This document shows positions 7,764 to 18,416 of a stretch of 64,000 bases of DNA, in pieces (position 1 is the first letter of the stretch; each line of letters opens with the position of its first letter). Source of the stretch: DAIQNV01 sp038748775 (lineage in GTDB: Bacteria > Planctomycetota > Phycisphaerae > Phycisphaerales > UBA1924); the NCBI GenBank assembly GCA_038748775.1, contig JBCDIT010000016.1, forward strand, positions 1 through 64,000, given 5' to 3'. A program made the translations under genes and the position numbers. The notes under the pieces are model-generated. The model worked only from the letters and a program-made list of their open reading frames with translations. It did not search any database and had not been told where the DNA came from.

Positions 7764-8864
7764 TCAGCGTTCCATGGTGGTCGAGGTGCGATCTCGCCCG
7801 AGCACGCCTAGCCCCCAGGTTGCGCCGATACCGAGGGCGATCAACCCAAGGCTGCCTGCGACGTGAACCACGCCCGGGGTGAAGAACGCTTCGTTCCAGT
7901 CTTTCGGATCGTCAAATTCTTCGAGGTTGTCTTCGGTCACCACAACACCATCGACGGTGTCGCCCGCCTCGGGGGGCACGCCCTGCTTGAACGGGTACAG
8001 ACCAGCGGGCGCCGCGACGAGCAGGCCCAGCAGGACGCCCAGCGTTGCTTTCTCGTAACGGTGGAGCACGAACTTGAGAATGTTTGACACCACGACAACG
8101 CCGGCGACCACCCCGAGACCCACAGGCACGATCACGCCGAGCTGAGCCATGACCGCGCCCACGTCGGCGTCTTTGAGTGCAGAAACGGTGTCCTTGATCG
8201 CCGCGATGATCGGCTCGTACTGACCGAGCAGCAGCAGGAGGTACGCCCCGCTCACGCCCGGCAAGATCATCGCGCTCGCCCCTGCGACCCCCCCGATGAA
8301 GAGCATCACCGCGTTGCTCGAGCCCGATCCGCCGCCGACATCGAGCGATTGCAGCACGACAAGCGCAAGCATGCACACGACGCCCCCGACGAGGCCGCCC
8401 CACGCCCCCGGTGTCATAGGGCGGGCGAGCCGGAGCATGATCGGCACGCCCCCGAGCGTCAGCCCGATGAACAGGCTGTACATCCCCCAGCGGAACTCGG
8501 CCAAACCCAGCGAGACCACGCCCGCGAGCCCGCCAATCGCGACGACCGCCGCGAGGACGACGACGCCGAGAACCGCGATCGGAGCCGGTTTCAGCTTGAG
8601 CCTCGTGACGTCACCGATCGCGTCGATAAACCGCTCGTACACCCCGGCCGCGACGAGCATCGTCCCGCCCGAGATCCCGGGCACAAGGTTCGCAAGGCCC
8701 ATCAGAGCCCCGCCGACGCCGCACCGGGCGAGCAGCCCCGGAGACAGCTTCGCGTCTGCGCCGGTCGACCCTCCGGCTGATCCGTCTGCGGATCCAACGA
8801 CCGACGCGTCCGGTTGTTCGTTCTGGGGCGTCGCGTTCGGGGTCTCGGTGGCGTCGTCGGGCAT
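7764..8864 (-). CDS. DUF368/PopT-type polyprenyl-phosphate transporter
   Basis: This 366-aa polytopic membrane protein carries the two hallmark repeats of the DUF368 family. One is NLVPGISGGTMLVAAGVYE near residue 60; the other is SAMILPGVSGAYLLLLLGQYE in the middle. Family members (PopT) recycle undecaprenyl phosphate across the membrane for cell-envelope synthesis. An approximately 40-residue polar N-terminus precedes the first helix, and a hydrophilic insert (EAGDTVDGVVVTEDNLEEFD) lies before the last helix. It is divergent from galE with 95 bp between them, a shared promoter region. Envelope-sugar metabolism nearby fits the role. Confidence 0.9.
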   Translation of the reverse strand: MPDDATETPNATPQNEQPDASVVGSADGSAGGSTGADAKLSPGLLARCGVGGALMGLANLVPGISGGTMLVAAGVYERFIDAIGDVTRLKLKPAPIAVLGVVVLAAVVAIGGLAGVVSLGLAEFRWGMYSLFIGLTLGGVPIMLRLARPMTPGAWGGLVGGVVCMLALVVLQSLDVGGGSGSSNAVMLFIGGVAGASAMILPGVSGAYLLLLLGQYEPIIAAIKDTVSALKDADVGAVMAQLGVIVPVGLGVVAGVVVVSNILKFVLHRYEKATLGVLLGLLVAAPAGLYPFKQGVPPEAGDTVDGVVVTEDNLEEFDDPKDWNEAFFTPGVVHVAGSLGLIALGIGATWGLGVLGRDRTSTTMER

Positions 8865-8959
8865 CGGGTGGGTCCTGGTCTAGCCGATATGCTCCGCTCA
8901 ACACGGCGCGCGTCGGCGGCGTACGCGGCGAGGATAGCGGTATCGAGAAAGGAGCCCCC

Positions 8960-9997
<1,038 letters not shown>

Positions 9998-11423
9998 GCC
10001 GCGGCACGGCCCGGGTGGTCGCTCTCGCCCTGGGCATCACGGCCGCTGGCTGCGTCACGATCCAACCGGCGGCGTACGACCGATCGTCGTCGGATGCCCA
10101 CGTTGCTTCCGCCGAAGCGGCGTCGCCGTCCGAGTCGCGCTGGCCCTCGAGGTGGGGCGATGCGTCCGGTGCCAAGGGCGTGGTCGTCGCGTTGCCCGAC
10201 CCTGAGGTCCAACGCACCGGACGGCGGATCGGCCGGTTCCACGACCAGCGTCCCTCGGCCTCCGACGTGAAGCTCGTCGAACGCCTCGCGAAGGGGAGTG
10301 CCGATGTCGGGGGCTACCGATACCGAATGGAGGGCCCCGGGGGCTTCATCTTCGTTCCCGAGGAAGACTCGAACGGGCCCAAACGCCTCTCAAGGGGCAA
10401 GACGCCGGCGGAGATGCTGGTGTTCGTTTCGGGCAAGGTCACCGAGTCCAACGAGACGGTCGCCGGAGAGCCCGAAGAACGTGTCGTGATCCAAAGGACG
10501 TGGGCGGCGCTCTACGAGCACGCATCAAAGTCCGATGAAAACGGACATGGGCTCGTCGTCGTCGCGCCAGGGTTGTTCGGCGTGCCCGAGCCGGTCATCG
10601 GGTCGATCGTTCAAGCCATCCGGAACGACGGGTGGAACGTCCTCCGCGTCCTCGCGCCCCCCTCGAGGTTCACCGAGCGAGCCGAGATCGAGATGATCTC
10701 GGTCAGTGTCACAACACCTGAGTCCTCCGACGAGGATGACACACCGATCGACCAAGAAATGTCGTTCCAACTCGAGTACAACTACGAGCGGTTTGCAGAG
10801 ATGTCGGGCGACCGCGTCGCGGAGTACGCCTACGCGTGCGAAGCGCTCACGTCATGGGTCCGAGACAACCGGCCCGATCTCGCGCCCGGTCCGGGTCCGC
10901 TCATCTCGATGAGCGCCGGTGCAATCTCGACGCCGGCGATCCTCACGCGAGCGCCGGATCTGTACACAGGCACGCTTATGATCGCGGGCGGTGGCGACTT
11001 GCTCTCGGTAACCGCAAAGAGCAACTACACCGACCTCGTCGATGCGATCCGCCTCGATTGGTCGATCACGCTGCCCGATGGCGCAGACACCGGGTCGCTC
11101 TCGAACGACGCGGTCCCGACCATCGTCGACGAGATCGCGCCCCGCTACCTTGAGCACGCCCCGCTCGATCCGATCAACCTCGCGGCGGGGCTCAAGGACC
11201 GCCCGATCGTCATGCTGCAGGGCTCGCAGGACAAGGCGGTGCCATCGGAGCACGGCGACCAACTCTGGGAAGCGCTCGGCGCCCCCGAGCGTTGGCTCAC
11301 GCCCCTCGACCATGGCCCCCTCTTCGTTGGTCTTTTCCTCTGGACGCCCCGGATGCTCACCTGGCTTGAGTCCGAAGAGAAGCGTCTGACCGAGGCGATG
11401 CAACCGGTGGAAGAGGCTTCACC

Positions 11424-12380
11424 TTGAACGACGACCGCGACCGGTTCACGATCGTCGTGAGCCCCTATCACCTCACGACGCGAGAAGCGCCCGCCATCGC
11501 CGCGGCCCAGATCGCAGACGAGATCGTGACGCTGGTGCCGGCGCCGATGACCGGTCGGGATGGTGTCAGGCCCGACGCCGGTCGCGCAACAGCCCTCGCC
11601 CGCTCCGCCCCGGTCTACGCAGAGATGATGGACTCCTGGTCTTGGTGCGCCGAGCTGTTTCGCGAAGGCATCATCGGCTCGGTCTTCGGTGGCGACGACG
11701 CGGCCGACGACGCGCGGGCCGCGTGCGACCGGATCGGCATCGAAGAGTGGCTCGGGTCGCTCCGCCCGCTGGTGAGACCCGAGCTGTTCGACGACGACCG
11801 GACGTACCTCGGAGCCGTCGCCACCGACGTGCTTCGGGGCGGGCCCGATCCGGCGTTGTCTATCCCGCTCGCCGCCGGGCTCGACGCGTTCGCGGCCCGA
11901 CACGGCCTGGTGGTCGCGAGAGCCGCCGCGACGTCGATCGCGCAGAAGGCCGAGGCCAAGCACGCGACACGACGAGCTCAGTTCGCCGTCCCCGCCCTTG
12001 TTCAAGGCTCCGCCGACCGGCTCCTGCTCGCACGAGCGTTGTTCGACGAACCCCTGGCCGACCTTCGCGCCGCCCTCGCGGCCCTCGCGGCGGGCGAAGC
12101 CGCCGACGTGGAAGGCCCCGCACGGGCGTACACCGAGGCGTTTGCGATCGAGCGTGAGCACCTTCTCGCCCCGCCAGGGCCCAACGACGACGACGACGAG
12201 GTCCGCCCCGTCGAGGGCACGCTCGCGATGCAACTCGTCGAACTGCCCCGCGACGTTGTCTTCGAGGCGAGCGTCGAGGCCGCCGCGGTGCTCGAGGGCG
12301 TGCGTTCGGCGCCTCAAGACCGGGTCGCGTGTCCCGACGTCCTGACGTCATTGGTCGTGAAAGTCATCGGGCGCCGCTGA
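11424..12380 (+). CDS. Conserved-looking protein of unknown function
   Basis: The protein is 318 aa, Ala/Asp-rich and predicted cytoplasmic, with no signal or membrane segment. It starts FTIVVSPYHLTTREAPAIAAAQIADEIVTLVPAP and ends TSLVVKVIGRR. The middle looks all-helical, including AGLDAFAARHGLVVARAAAT, and I see no catalytic motif. The start is TTG 11424, overlapping the stop of the upstream lipoprotein gene by 4 bp, so translation is probably coupled. The DUF255 gene follows 31 bp downstream in the same direction. Codon use matches the neighbours, so it appears resident rather than recently acquired. Confidence 0.75.
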   Translation: MNDDRDRFTIVVSPYHLTTREAPAIAAAQIADEIVTLVPAPMTGRDGVRPDAGRATALARSAPVYAEMMDSWSWCAELFREGIIGSVFGGDDAADDARAACDRIGIEEWLGSLRPLVRPELFDDDRTYLGAVATDVLRGGPDPALSIPLAAGLDAFAARHGLVVARAAATSIAQKAEAKHATRRAQFAVPALVQGSADRLLLARALFDEPLADLRAALAALAAGEAADVEGPARAYTEAFAIEREHLLAPPGPNDDDDEVRPVEGTLAMQLVELPRDVVFEASVEAAAVLEGVRSAPQDRVACPDVLTSLVVKVIGRR

Positions 12381-12411
12381 CAGGCGGTGGGGGCGGGCCA
12401 ACACTCCGCCG

Positions 12412-14751
12412 ATGGCAAGCGAACCCACCAACCGTCTCGGGACCTCCACGAGCCCCTACCTGCTCCAGCACGCCTCGAACCCGGTGCACTGGCACGAGTG
12501 GGGGCCGGCCGCGTTCGAGGAAGCTCGCGAACGAGGCGTGCCGATCTTCTTGAGCATCGGCTACTCCACGTGCTACTGGTGCCACGTGATGGAGCGCGAG
12601 TCGTTCGAGTCGGACGACGTCGCCAGCGTGATGAACGAGTTGTTCGTTTGCATCAAGGCCGACCGCGAGCAACTCCCGGCCCTCGACGACGTGTACATGG
12701 CCGCCACCCAGCTCATGACCGGCCGAGGCGGCTGGCCCATGAGCGTGTTCCTGACGCCCGACACGCTCAAGCCCTTCTATTGCGGGACCTACTTCCCCGC
12801 CCAGCCCAGGCAGGGCATGCCAGGGTTCATTCAGGTCCTCCGAGGCCTCTCCGATGCGTACAAGAGTCGCACGGAAGAGGTTGTCGCTCAGGCCGACAAG
12901 CTCGCCGAGGGTGTGGTCGAATACCTCGGGGCCCAGCAAGCCCCCGTCGCGCTCGGGGCGAAGGAAGTCGAAGCCGCGGCCGGCGCGCTCATCCAGACCC
13001 ACGACACCACCGATGGCGGTTTCGGCGGCGCCCCCAAGTTCCCCCAGCCGGCGTACATCGAGTTTCTGCTCGATGTTGCTTCGTCGGCGGATGAGAAAAC
13101 CCGCGACGCGATCGACCAGGTGATCACCCACACCCTCGACCGCATGGCGGTGGGGGGGCTGTTCGATCAGGTCGGTGGCGGGTTCCACCGGTACTGCGTC
13201 GACAAGACCTGGACGGTCCCGCACTTCGAGAAAATGCTCTACGACAACGCCCAACTCGTGAGCGTCTACGCCCGCGCCGCCGACGACTACTCCGACGGCT
13301 ACTACGCCAAAATCGTGCGCCGGACCCTCGACTACGTGCTCCGCGAGATGGTCGGACCCGAGGGGCAGTTCTTCTCCGCCCAGGACGCCGAGGTCGACGG
13401 ACGCGAGGGGCTCAACTACCTCTGGACGCGAGAGGAGGTCGAGCAAGTGCTGGCCGATGACCTCCCCGCGGTCGGCGTCGAGCTCTACGGGCTCGAAGAA
13501 ACCAACTTCCAAGACCCGCACCACCCCGAGGACGGCCCCAAGAACGTGCTGAGACTCGAAGACCGCCCCGACCGCCTCGCCAAGCAGCACGGCGTCTCCG
13601 AACTCGAACTGGTCACACAACTCGGCTCGATCAACGATGAACTTCTTAAGGCCCGTGACCAGCGCACACCGGCGGCGACCGACGACAAGGCCCTCGCCGC
13701 GTGGAACGGGATGATGATCTCGGGCATGCTCGACGGGCACGCGCTCGTGGGTGAACAGGCGTACGCCGACGCGGCCCAGCAGGCCGCGGATTTCGTGCTC
13801 ACCAAAATGCGCCACGCCGACGGCTCGCTCGTTCGCGACTATCGCGAGGGCAAGACCTCGGGCGAGGGCGTGCTCGAAGACCACGCGTGCATGCTCCGGG
13901 CACTGCTCGCGTTGCACGCGGCGGGTATCGGCGAGGGCAAGTACTTCGACGAAGCCAAAGCTCTGGCCGACGTCATCGAGTCGCGGTTTGCCGATGGTTC
14001 AGGCGGGTACTTCGACACGGTTGAAGGTGGCCAAGACCTGTTCGTGCGTCCTCGGACGTTCTATGACGGGGCCTCACCGTCCGGAGCCAGCACGCTACTC
14101 AATGCGCTGGTGACCTTCGCCAGGCTCGACACCGGAGGCCCTTGGCTCGGGCGTGCCGTGGGTCTTTGTCGTTCGCTCTCGGGACGCATCGCAGAGCAAC
14201 CGGTCGCGACGATCAACGCGACCCGGGGCCTCTTCCGCCTTTTGCAAACCGGCACCGAAGCCGCCGGGCAACTCGCCCAGGGTGAACAGCTGCCCGATTC
14301 CACCGACGACAGCGCCGCCCCGCCCCCGGTCGAGATCTACGCCGATTCCGAACGCCTGACCGTCACCGATGACACCCCAGCCGAACTCAACCTCGTTCTC
14401 CGCATCGCCCCGGGGTATCACGTGCTCGCGGCCGAGCCGGCTTCGCCCGACGCCGACCCGAGCGTTGTCCGGAGCCTGATCCCGCTCCGAGTGGGCCTGG
14501 TTTCGGGCCAGGGGATCGCGGTGTACGCCGACTATCCCGAGGGCCAGCCCTACGGCGCCGAGATGACCGGCTCAAATGACCTGCGTGTGTACCAGGGCGA
14601 CCTGGAGCTGCGCGTCGCCGTCGAGAAGGCCGACGGCATCGGCCCGACACCCGGGACACCGATCCTGGGCGTGACGTTCCAGGTGTGCACGGATACGGAA
14701 TGCTTGGAGCCGACGACGTTTGAGTTGGACGTGGCGGTGGACATCGCCTAG
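12412..14751 (+). CDS. DUF255 (YyaL-type) thioredoxin-like protein with DsbD-N-like C-terminus
   Basis: This 779-aa protein begins with the DsbH/DUF255 thioredoxin-like domain (SPYLLQHASNPVHWHEW), active-site CYWC in STCYWCHVMERESF near residue 56, and GGWPMSVFLTPD near residue 107. The large alpha/alpha-barrel domain follows, with PHFEKMLYDNAQLVSVYA near residue 270 and AWNGMMISG near 430. Family members are widespread but poorly understood; a thiol-redox or sugar-epimerase-like role has been suggested. About the last 115 residues (from APGYHVLAAEP to VTFQVCTDTECLEPTTFEL) resemble the N-terminal domain of DsbD, including a Cys pair in CTDTEC. That fusion suggests thiol-disulfide chemistry. 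I see no signal peptide, which is odd for a DsbD-N-like domain. Confidence 0.88.
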   Translation: MASEPTNRLGTSTSPYLLQHASNPVHWHEWGPAAFEEARERGVPIFLSIGYSTCYWCHVMERESFESDDVASVMNELFVCIKADREQLPALDDVYMAATQLMTGRGGWPMSVFLTPDTLKPFYCGTYFPAQPRQGMPGFIQVLRGLSDAYKSRTEEVVAQADKLAEGVVEYLGAQQAPVALGAKEVEAAAGALIQTHDTTDGGFGGAPKFPQPAYIEFLLDVASSADEKTRDAIDQVITHTLDRMAVGGLFDQVGGGFHRYCVDKTWTVPHFEKMLYDNAQLVSVYARAADDYSDGYYAKIVRRTLDYVLREMVGPEGQFFSAQDAEVDGREGLNYLWTREEVEQVLADDLPAVGVELYGLEETNFQDPHHPEDGPKNVLRLEDRPDRLAKQHGVSELELVTQLGSINDELLKARDQRTPAATDDKALAAWNGMMISGMLDGHALVGEQAYADAAQQAADFVLTKMRHADGSLVRDYREGKTSGEGVLEDHACMLRALLALHAAGIGEGKYFDEAKALADVIESRFADGSGGYFDTVEGGQDLFVRPRTFYDGASPSGASTLLNALVTFARLDTGGPWLGRAVGLCRSLSGRIAEQPVATINATRGLFRLLQTGTEAAGQLAQGEQLPDSTDDSAAPPPVEIYADSERLTVTDDTPAELNLVLRIAPGYHVLAAEPASPDADPSVVRSLIPLRVGLVSGQGIAVYADYPEGQPYGAEMTGSNDLRVYQGDLELRVAVEKADGIGPTPGTPILGVTFQVCTDTECLEPTTFELDVAVDIA

Positions 14752-14805
14752 GGCGTTTTCACTGAACGTGTGGCGCCACGAGCTCAAATTTCTCGACCGG
14801 AATCC

Positions 14806-14824
14806 CGCCGGATTGACTCCGGCG
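14806..14824. terminator. Weak hairpin between convergent genes
   Basis: CGCCGG and CCGGCG (6-bp perfect stem, 7-nt loop) lie between the convergent DUF255 and HAD genes. There is no T-tract, so terminator function is only suggested by position. The rest of the 193-bp gap holds only a short palindrome, GTGGCGCCAC at 14770-14779. Confidence 0.3.
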
Positions 14825-14944
14825 CTAGTTCCGCAAGCGACTATGCAGACGGAGGCCGTTACGGCGCTATCAAATCCGCGCCTAGCCGTCTGAGGCGAGA
14901 CTTAGGTCGTCGCCAGCACGACATCCCGGGGTGGCCAGAGTTTT

Positions 14945-15610
14945 CTACGCGAAGAGCCCATGCTCGCGAAGCATCCTCAGCATCTGCCCCGCCGTATCCC
15001 CCTCATGGTTGATCAACGCCGATTTCCACCCGAGCCCCAACGCCGCATCGATGTTCTCTTGCAAGTCGTCAAAGAAGATCGCCTCCGCTGCGCGACCCTC
15101 AAACCCGCACGTTGCGAGTGTGCGGTCGTAGATCGACCGCTCCGGCTTCGCCACCCCCAGCTCATGGCTCATCGCTCGGTACCCAAGCTTCGATGGCGCC
15201 GGGAACTCGAGCGACCCGTCCGCGTTCCTCGATGATTGGCGCATCGCGTGGCTCGCGTTTGTGTTGCTCAGCAGCGCTGTCTGCAGCCCTGCCGCGTGAA
15301 TCTCGTCGATCAAGTCACTGACGCCTTCGTACTCGCCGATGAGCCATGCATCGTGCAGCGTCCGGATCTCCGCTTCGCTGTACGCCCCGCCCGTCCGCTC
15401 CGCCGCCTTCGCGAAGTACTCGTCGCAGGTCATCAGCCCCAGTTGGTATTGCCCGCTGAGTTCCTGGCGCGAGACGCGCAGCTCAGGGTGGGCCGCGACG
15501 TCGCGGTACTCAATGCCAGTTCGTGCGCACGCTTCCTGCAGCGAGCGGCAGATCTTGATGAGCACACCGCCCCAGTCGAACACCACCAGGCCGATCTTGC
15601 TCTCACCCAT
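14945..15610 (-). CDS. HAD-superfamily hydrolase (YihX-like)
   Basis: This 221-aa phosphatase-type protein shows all four HAD motifs: I VVFDWGGVLI near residue 10, II LLSNTNASH near 114, III VAKPERSIYDRTL near 155, and IV AIFFDDLQENIDAA near 180. The second motif-I Asp is replaced by Gly (DWGGV), as in the YihX/YfnB subgroup that hydrolyses sugar phosphates or related small phosphoesters. Substrate unknown. It lies 23 bp downstream of truD and ends the leftward nnrE-bfn-truD-HAD run. Confidence 0.87.
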   Translation of the reverse strand: MGESKIGLVVFDWGGVLIKICRSLQEACARTGIEYRDVAAHPELRVSRQELSGQYQLGLMTCDEYFAKAAERTGGAYSEAEIRTLHDAWLIGEYEGVSDLIDEIHAAGLQTALLSNTNASHAMRQSSRNADGSLEFPAPSKLGYRAMSHELGVAKPERSIYDRTLATCGFEGRAAEAIFFDDLQENIDAALGLGWKSALINHEGDTAGQMLRMLREHGLFA

Positions 15611-15633
15611 CTCGCGTTCCTCATCACCGGGCG

Positions 15634-16977
15634 TCAGTGCTCTTCGTTGTCGCCGTCGCTGGCGTCCTTGGCCATCGCGGCCTCGATCTGTTCCGCCGTC
15701 GGCTTCATGATCTCGGCCATCACCGTTGTCGCGAACGCGCCGCGAGGCAGGTCGAAAGCGCAGCGGACGTAGCCGCCGTGCTCGTCGACGCCGCCTTCAA
15801 CCTCGACGTTCCGCATCGCCACACGCAGAGGCCGGCGCGTCCCGCCGTGCATCGCGTCGGGGTCGTCGCGCCAGCGTTCCAGATCTTCGGGTCTTACTCC
15901 GAACGAACGCAACGCCCGAACCTCCGCTTCATCGGTCTCGCCCTTGGCTCGTTTCATCCGTGGGCCCCACATCGGGCCGGAGGCGGAGATCTCGAGTTGC
16001 TCAAGGTCGGTCTTGGTCGATTCGTCCAGCAAGGCGCTCTCGTCAACCTCGCGGCCTCCCCGTCCGCGTTCGCTCACGATCACGTCGCCCAGGCGCAGCT
16101 CACCCAACACTCCTTGTTCGACACGCTCGTCGAGAACAGCGTTGAACACCGCCGACTGGAACGCAGAATGCAGATAGTTCCGCACGTCGCGCTCGATCGA
16201 CATGATCGCCTGCTCCGGGCTTTCTCCATTGGCGAGAGAAGCGAGCACGCCCCGTTCGGTCCGGAAGCGTCGGGGGAACGCGCGCCGTGCTTCCGCGTAG
16301 TCCCCTTTCAAGAACGCCTCTCGTGCTTCCGCGTGGCTTCCCGGCGCCGTCGGGCTCGGCCCGAGCAAGGCACGGCACGCGCCCTCATAGTCTTCGAGAA
16401 AGAGCGCCCGTCCGACGACGTGGTTATTGAGGAGGTACCCGAACCGTTGCTCGCCGAATCGATCGGGCACGCCGGTTCGTTCCAAGATCCGGATCCCGCG
16501 CTGGGCGGGCAACGCGGCGGTCGCTTCCACACCCCGCACGCGGATGCTGAACCGGTTGCCGACCAAGTGGCCCCGCCTCAGCTTGTTGTCGTGGTAGTCG
16601 GCCCAGAGAATCGAAACCCGAGGGTGTTGAAGCTGAGGGAAGTCCTCGATCTTCTTACCAGGGACGTGCACCGACACGACTTGCCGCGTGACCGCCATCC
16701 GGTCCTTGAGGCCGGCGTACCCGAGCGCCCCGAGCCGGACACCGAAGTGTTTGGCGACGATGCGGAGCATCTCCATCGCCGTCAGCTCTCGTTTCTCGAC
16801 CATCAGGTAGACGTGTTCGCCTGTACCGCTCGGTTGGTAGAGGGGCAGCTCTTCAACAAAGAAGTCCCCAGCGCGCTCCTTGAGCCGCCCGCCGATCCCT
16901 GGGATGTCATCGGTCAGGTACCGGATCGGCACCGTGCGGACGCGTTCGATGTCATTCGGGCCCGGGCCCGGGGTCAC
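15634..16977 (-). CDS. truD: tRNA pseudouridine(13) synthase TruD
   Basis: TruD converts U13 of tRNA(Glu) to pseudouridine. The 447-aa protein has the family's early motif GRLKERAGDFFVEELPLY and the catalytic Asp in GYAGLKDRMAVTRQ near residue 88. It also has the GNRFSIRVRG strand and the NNHVVGRALF segment with the TruD insertion domain following. The C-terminus (DEHGGYVRCAFDLPRGAFATTV) is typical of the family. Its ATG overlaps the stop of the bifunctional-nuclease gene by 4 bp, which indicates coupling. Confidence 0.95.
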   Translation of the reverse strand: MTPGPGPNDIERVRTVPIRYLTDDIPGIGGRLKERAGDFFVEELPLYQPSGTGEHVYLMVEKRELTAMEMLRIVAKHFGVRLGALGYAGLKDRMAVTRQVVSVHVPGKKIEDFPQLQHPRVSILWADYHDNKLRRGHLVGNRFSIRVRGVEATAALPAQRGIRILERTGVPDRFGEQRFGYLLNNHVVGRALFLEDYEGACRALLGPSPTAPGSHAEAREAFLKGDYAEARRAFPRRFRTERGVLASLANGESPEQAIMSIERDVRNYLHSAFQSAVFNAVLDERVEQGVLGELRLGDVIVSERGRGGREVDESALLDESTKTDLEQLEISASGPMWGPRMKRAKGETDEAEVRALRSFGVRPEDLERWRDDPDAMHGGTRRPLRVAMRNVEVEGGVDEHGGYVRCAFDLPRGAFATTVMAEIMKPTAEQIEAAMAKDASDGDNEEH

Positions 16978-17423
16978 GATTCGTCTTCCATCGCCGCGTC
17001 GAGAACGCGTTCTTCGACAAAGATCGGCACACCGCTCGCGATGCCAAGGGCGATCGCGTCGCTGGGCCGGCTGTCGATTTCCACCAGCTCACCCGCCCCG
17101 TCGCGCACCCGGAGGATCGCGAAGAACGTGTGCTCGCTCAGATCGTTGATGCAGATGCTCTCGAGTTCGCCGCCCAGACGATCGATCACGCTCGCGAGAA
17201 GGTCATGCGTCTGAGGACGCTTGATCGTGATGCCGTTGAGTCGGCGTTCGATTGCCTGCGCCTCGGGAAGGCCGATCACGATGGGGAACCGTCTCGCGCT
17301 GTCCTCGAAAGGCGGCGCGTCGTTGCTGTCGGTCTCGCCCTCGACGACTTCGCGCAACTCGATAATCTGGTGGTCCACCAGTTCGCGGATCAGGATGCGG
17401 CTCAGCTCCATCCGAACGTTCAT
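16974..17423 (-). CDS. Bifunctional nuclease (BFN/DUF151) domain protein
   Basis: This 149-aa protein matches the DUF151 family. The core runs through RFPIVIGLPEAQAIERRL, THDLLASVIDRLGG, and the conserved end VEIDSRPSDAIALGIASGVPIFVEERVLD. Plant and bacterial homologues have reported RNase/DNase activity, but the bacterial role is unclear. It is translated between nnrE (39 bp upstream) and truD (4-bp overlap). Its pairing with a tRNA-modifying enzyme is compatible with RNA metabolism, which is inference. Confidence 0.9.
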   Translation of the reverse strand: MNVRMELSRILIRELVDHQIIELREVVEGETDSNDAPPFEDSARRFPIVIGLPEAQAIERRLNGITIKRPQTHDLLASVIDRLGGELESICINDLSEHTFFAILRVRDGAGELVEIDSRPSDAIALGIASGVPIFVEERVLDAAMEDES

Positions 17424-17462
17424 CCCGTCATCCTCTCCGCCGTCCCTGTCGGCGTCAACGCC

Positions 17463-18416
17463 TCACCCCTCGTCGTGGCCGTCCATGTACGGACCCGACG
17501 CTCCCCTGGACCCGTGCGCCGGCGCTGTCGCCGGCGAGGGTTCGTCCGATTCGATGTCGCGGGCAAACCGGTCCGCCCAGTCCGGTTCGACCGCCTCGCC
17601 GAAGCGCTCGAGCAGCACGCCCGGCGCCCCGATCGGGGCGACGACGACCTCCCCCAGATACGGCTGCGCCGCGAGGGCCAGGAAGCCCCGCTTTAGACCG
17701 GCGAAGGTCACCGTGAGGTCCGCGTTGACGCACACGCCCGGAGTCTCGCCGGTGTCCGCGATCAGCCCGCTCGGGACGTCCGCCGACACCACCGTCGCGC
17801 CCGAGCCCGACAACGCATTGAGCGCGCCGATCAGCGCCGCCGCGGCGCCCTCAGGGGCCCGGCCGAGCCCTGTACCGAAGAGGGCATCGATCACGACCGC
17901 TGGCCTCGCCTCGCTAAACAGCGCTCGAATCGCCGAATCGACCTGCTCCGCACCGTCATCGGCCGCGAGTTCGACGATCCGGAGTTCCGCCTTACGGCAC
18001 GCCTCGAGTTGGATGGCCGCGTCGCCGGTGAACGCCTCGCCCGGAGCCGAGAGCACGACGCCCACGTCGACGCCCATCGCGTCGAGGTGCCTCGCGCTGG
18101 CCAGTCCGTCGCCACCGTTGTTGCCCGGCCCGCACACGATCAGGGTCGACGACCCGTTGAAGATGCTGAGCAGCCTCATCCCGGCCTCGCTGAGCTGCGA
18201 CGACGCATGCTCCATGAGCACCAGCGTGGGCAACCCGAACACCTCGGCGCACAGCCGGTCGATGTCACGAAGTTCGTCGGTTGAGTAGACGCGGACACCG
18301 GCGGTCACGCCGAACCCGCCATCGAACGCGTTCTCGTCCTGGGCGTCGGTAAGGTCCGCCTGGGGGCGAACACGTCTCGAATCGCTCTGGTCGTCTCGGG
18401 GCCCGCTTGGTTCCAT
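17463..18416 (-). CDS. nnrE: NAD(P)H-hydrate epimerase
   Basis: NnrE epimerises R- and S-NAD(P)HX so that NnrD can dehydrate the S form. The YjeF N-terminal domain is recognised from STDELRDIDRLCAEVFGLPT, the nucleotide loop CGPGNNGGDGLASARHL, VIDALFGTGLGR, VVSADVPSGL with a metal/substrate Asp, and VTFAGLKRGFL. The dehydratase domain is absent; it is encoded 16 kb away as nnrD. The ATG at 18416 gives an unconserved 36-residue N-terminus and overlaps the divergent glycosyltransferase frame. GTG 18308, just before the conserved part, is a realistic alternative. A disordered tail (about 35 aa, rich in Ser/Pro/Gly) ends the protein. Confidence 0.92.
   Translation of the reverse strand: MEPSGPRDDQSDSRRVRPQADLTDAQDENAFDGGFGVTAGVRVYSTDELRDIDRLCAEVFGLPTLVLMEHASSQLSEAGMRLLSIFNGSSTLIVCGPGNNGGDGLASARHLDAMGVDVGVVLSAPGEAFTGDAAIQLEACRKAELRIVELAADDGAEQVDSAIRALFSEARPAVVIDALFGTGLGRAPEGAAAALIGALNALSGSGATVVSADVPSGLIADTGETPGVCVNADLTVTFAGLKRGFLALAAQPYLGEVVVAPIGAPGVLLERFGEAVEPDWADRFARDIESDEPSPATAPAHGSRGASGPYMDGHDEG

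Noticed and set aside
15637..17214. A 525-codon plus frame opposite truD.
   Set aside because: Antisense to truD, which has all family motifs; the plus frame is a shadow.
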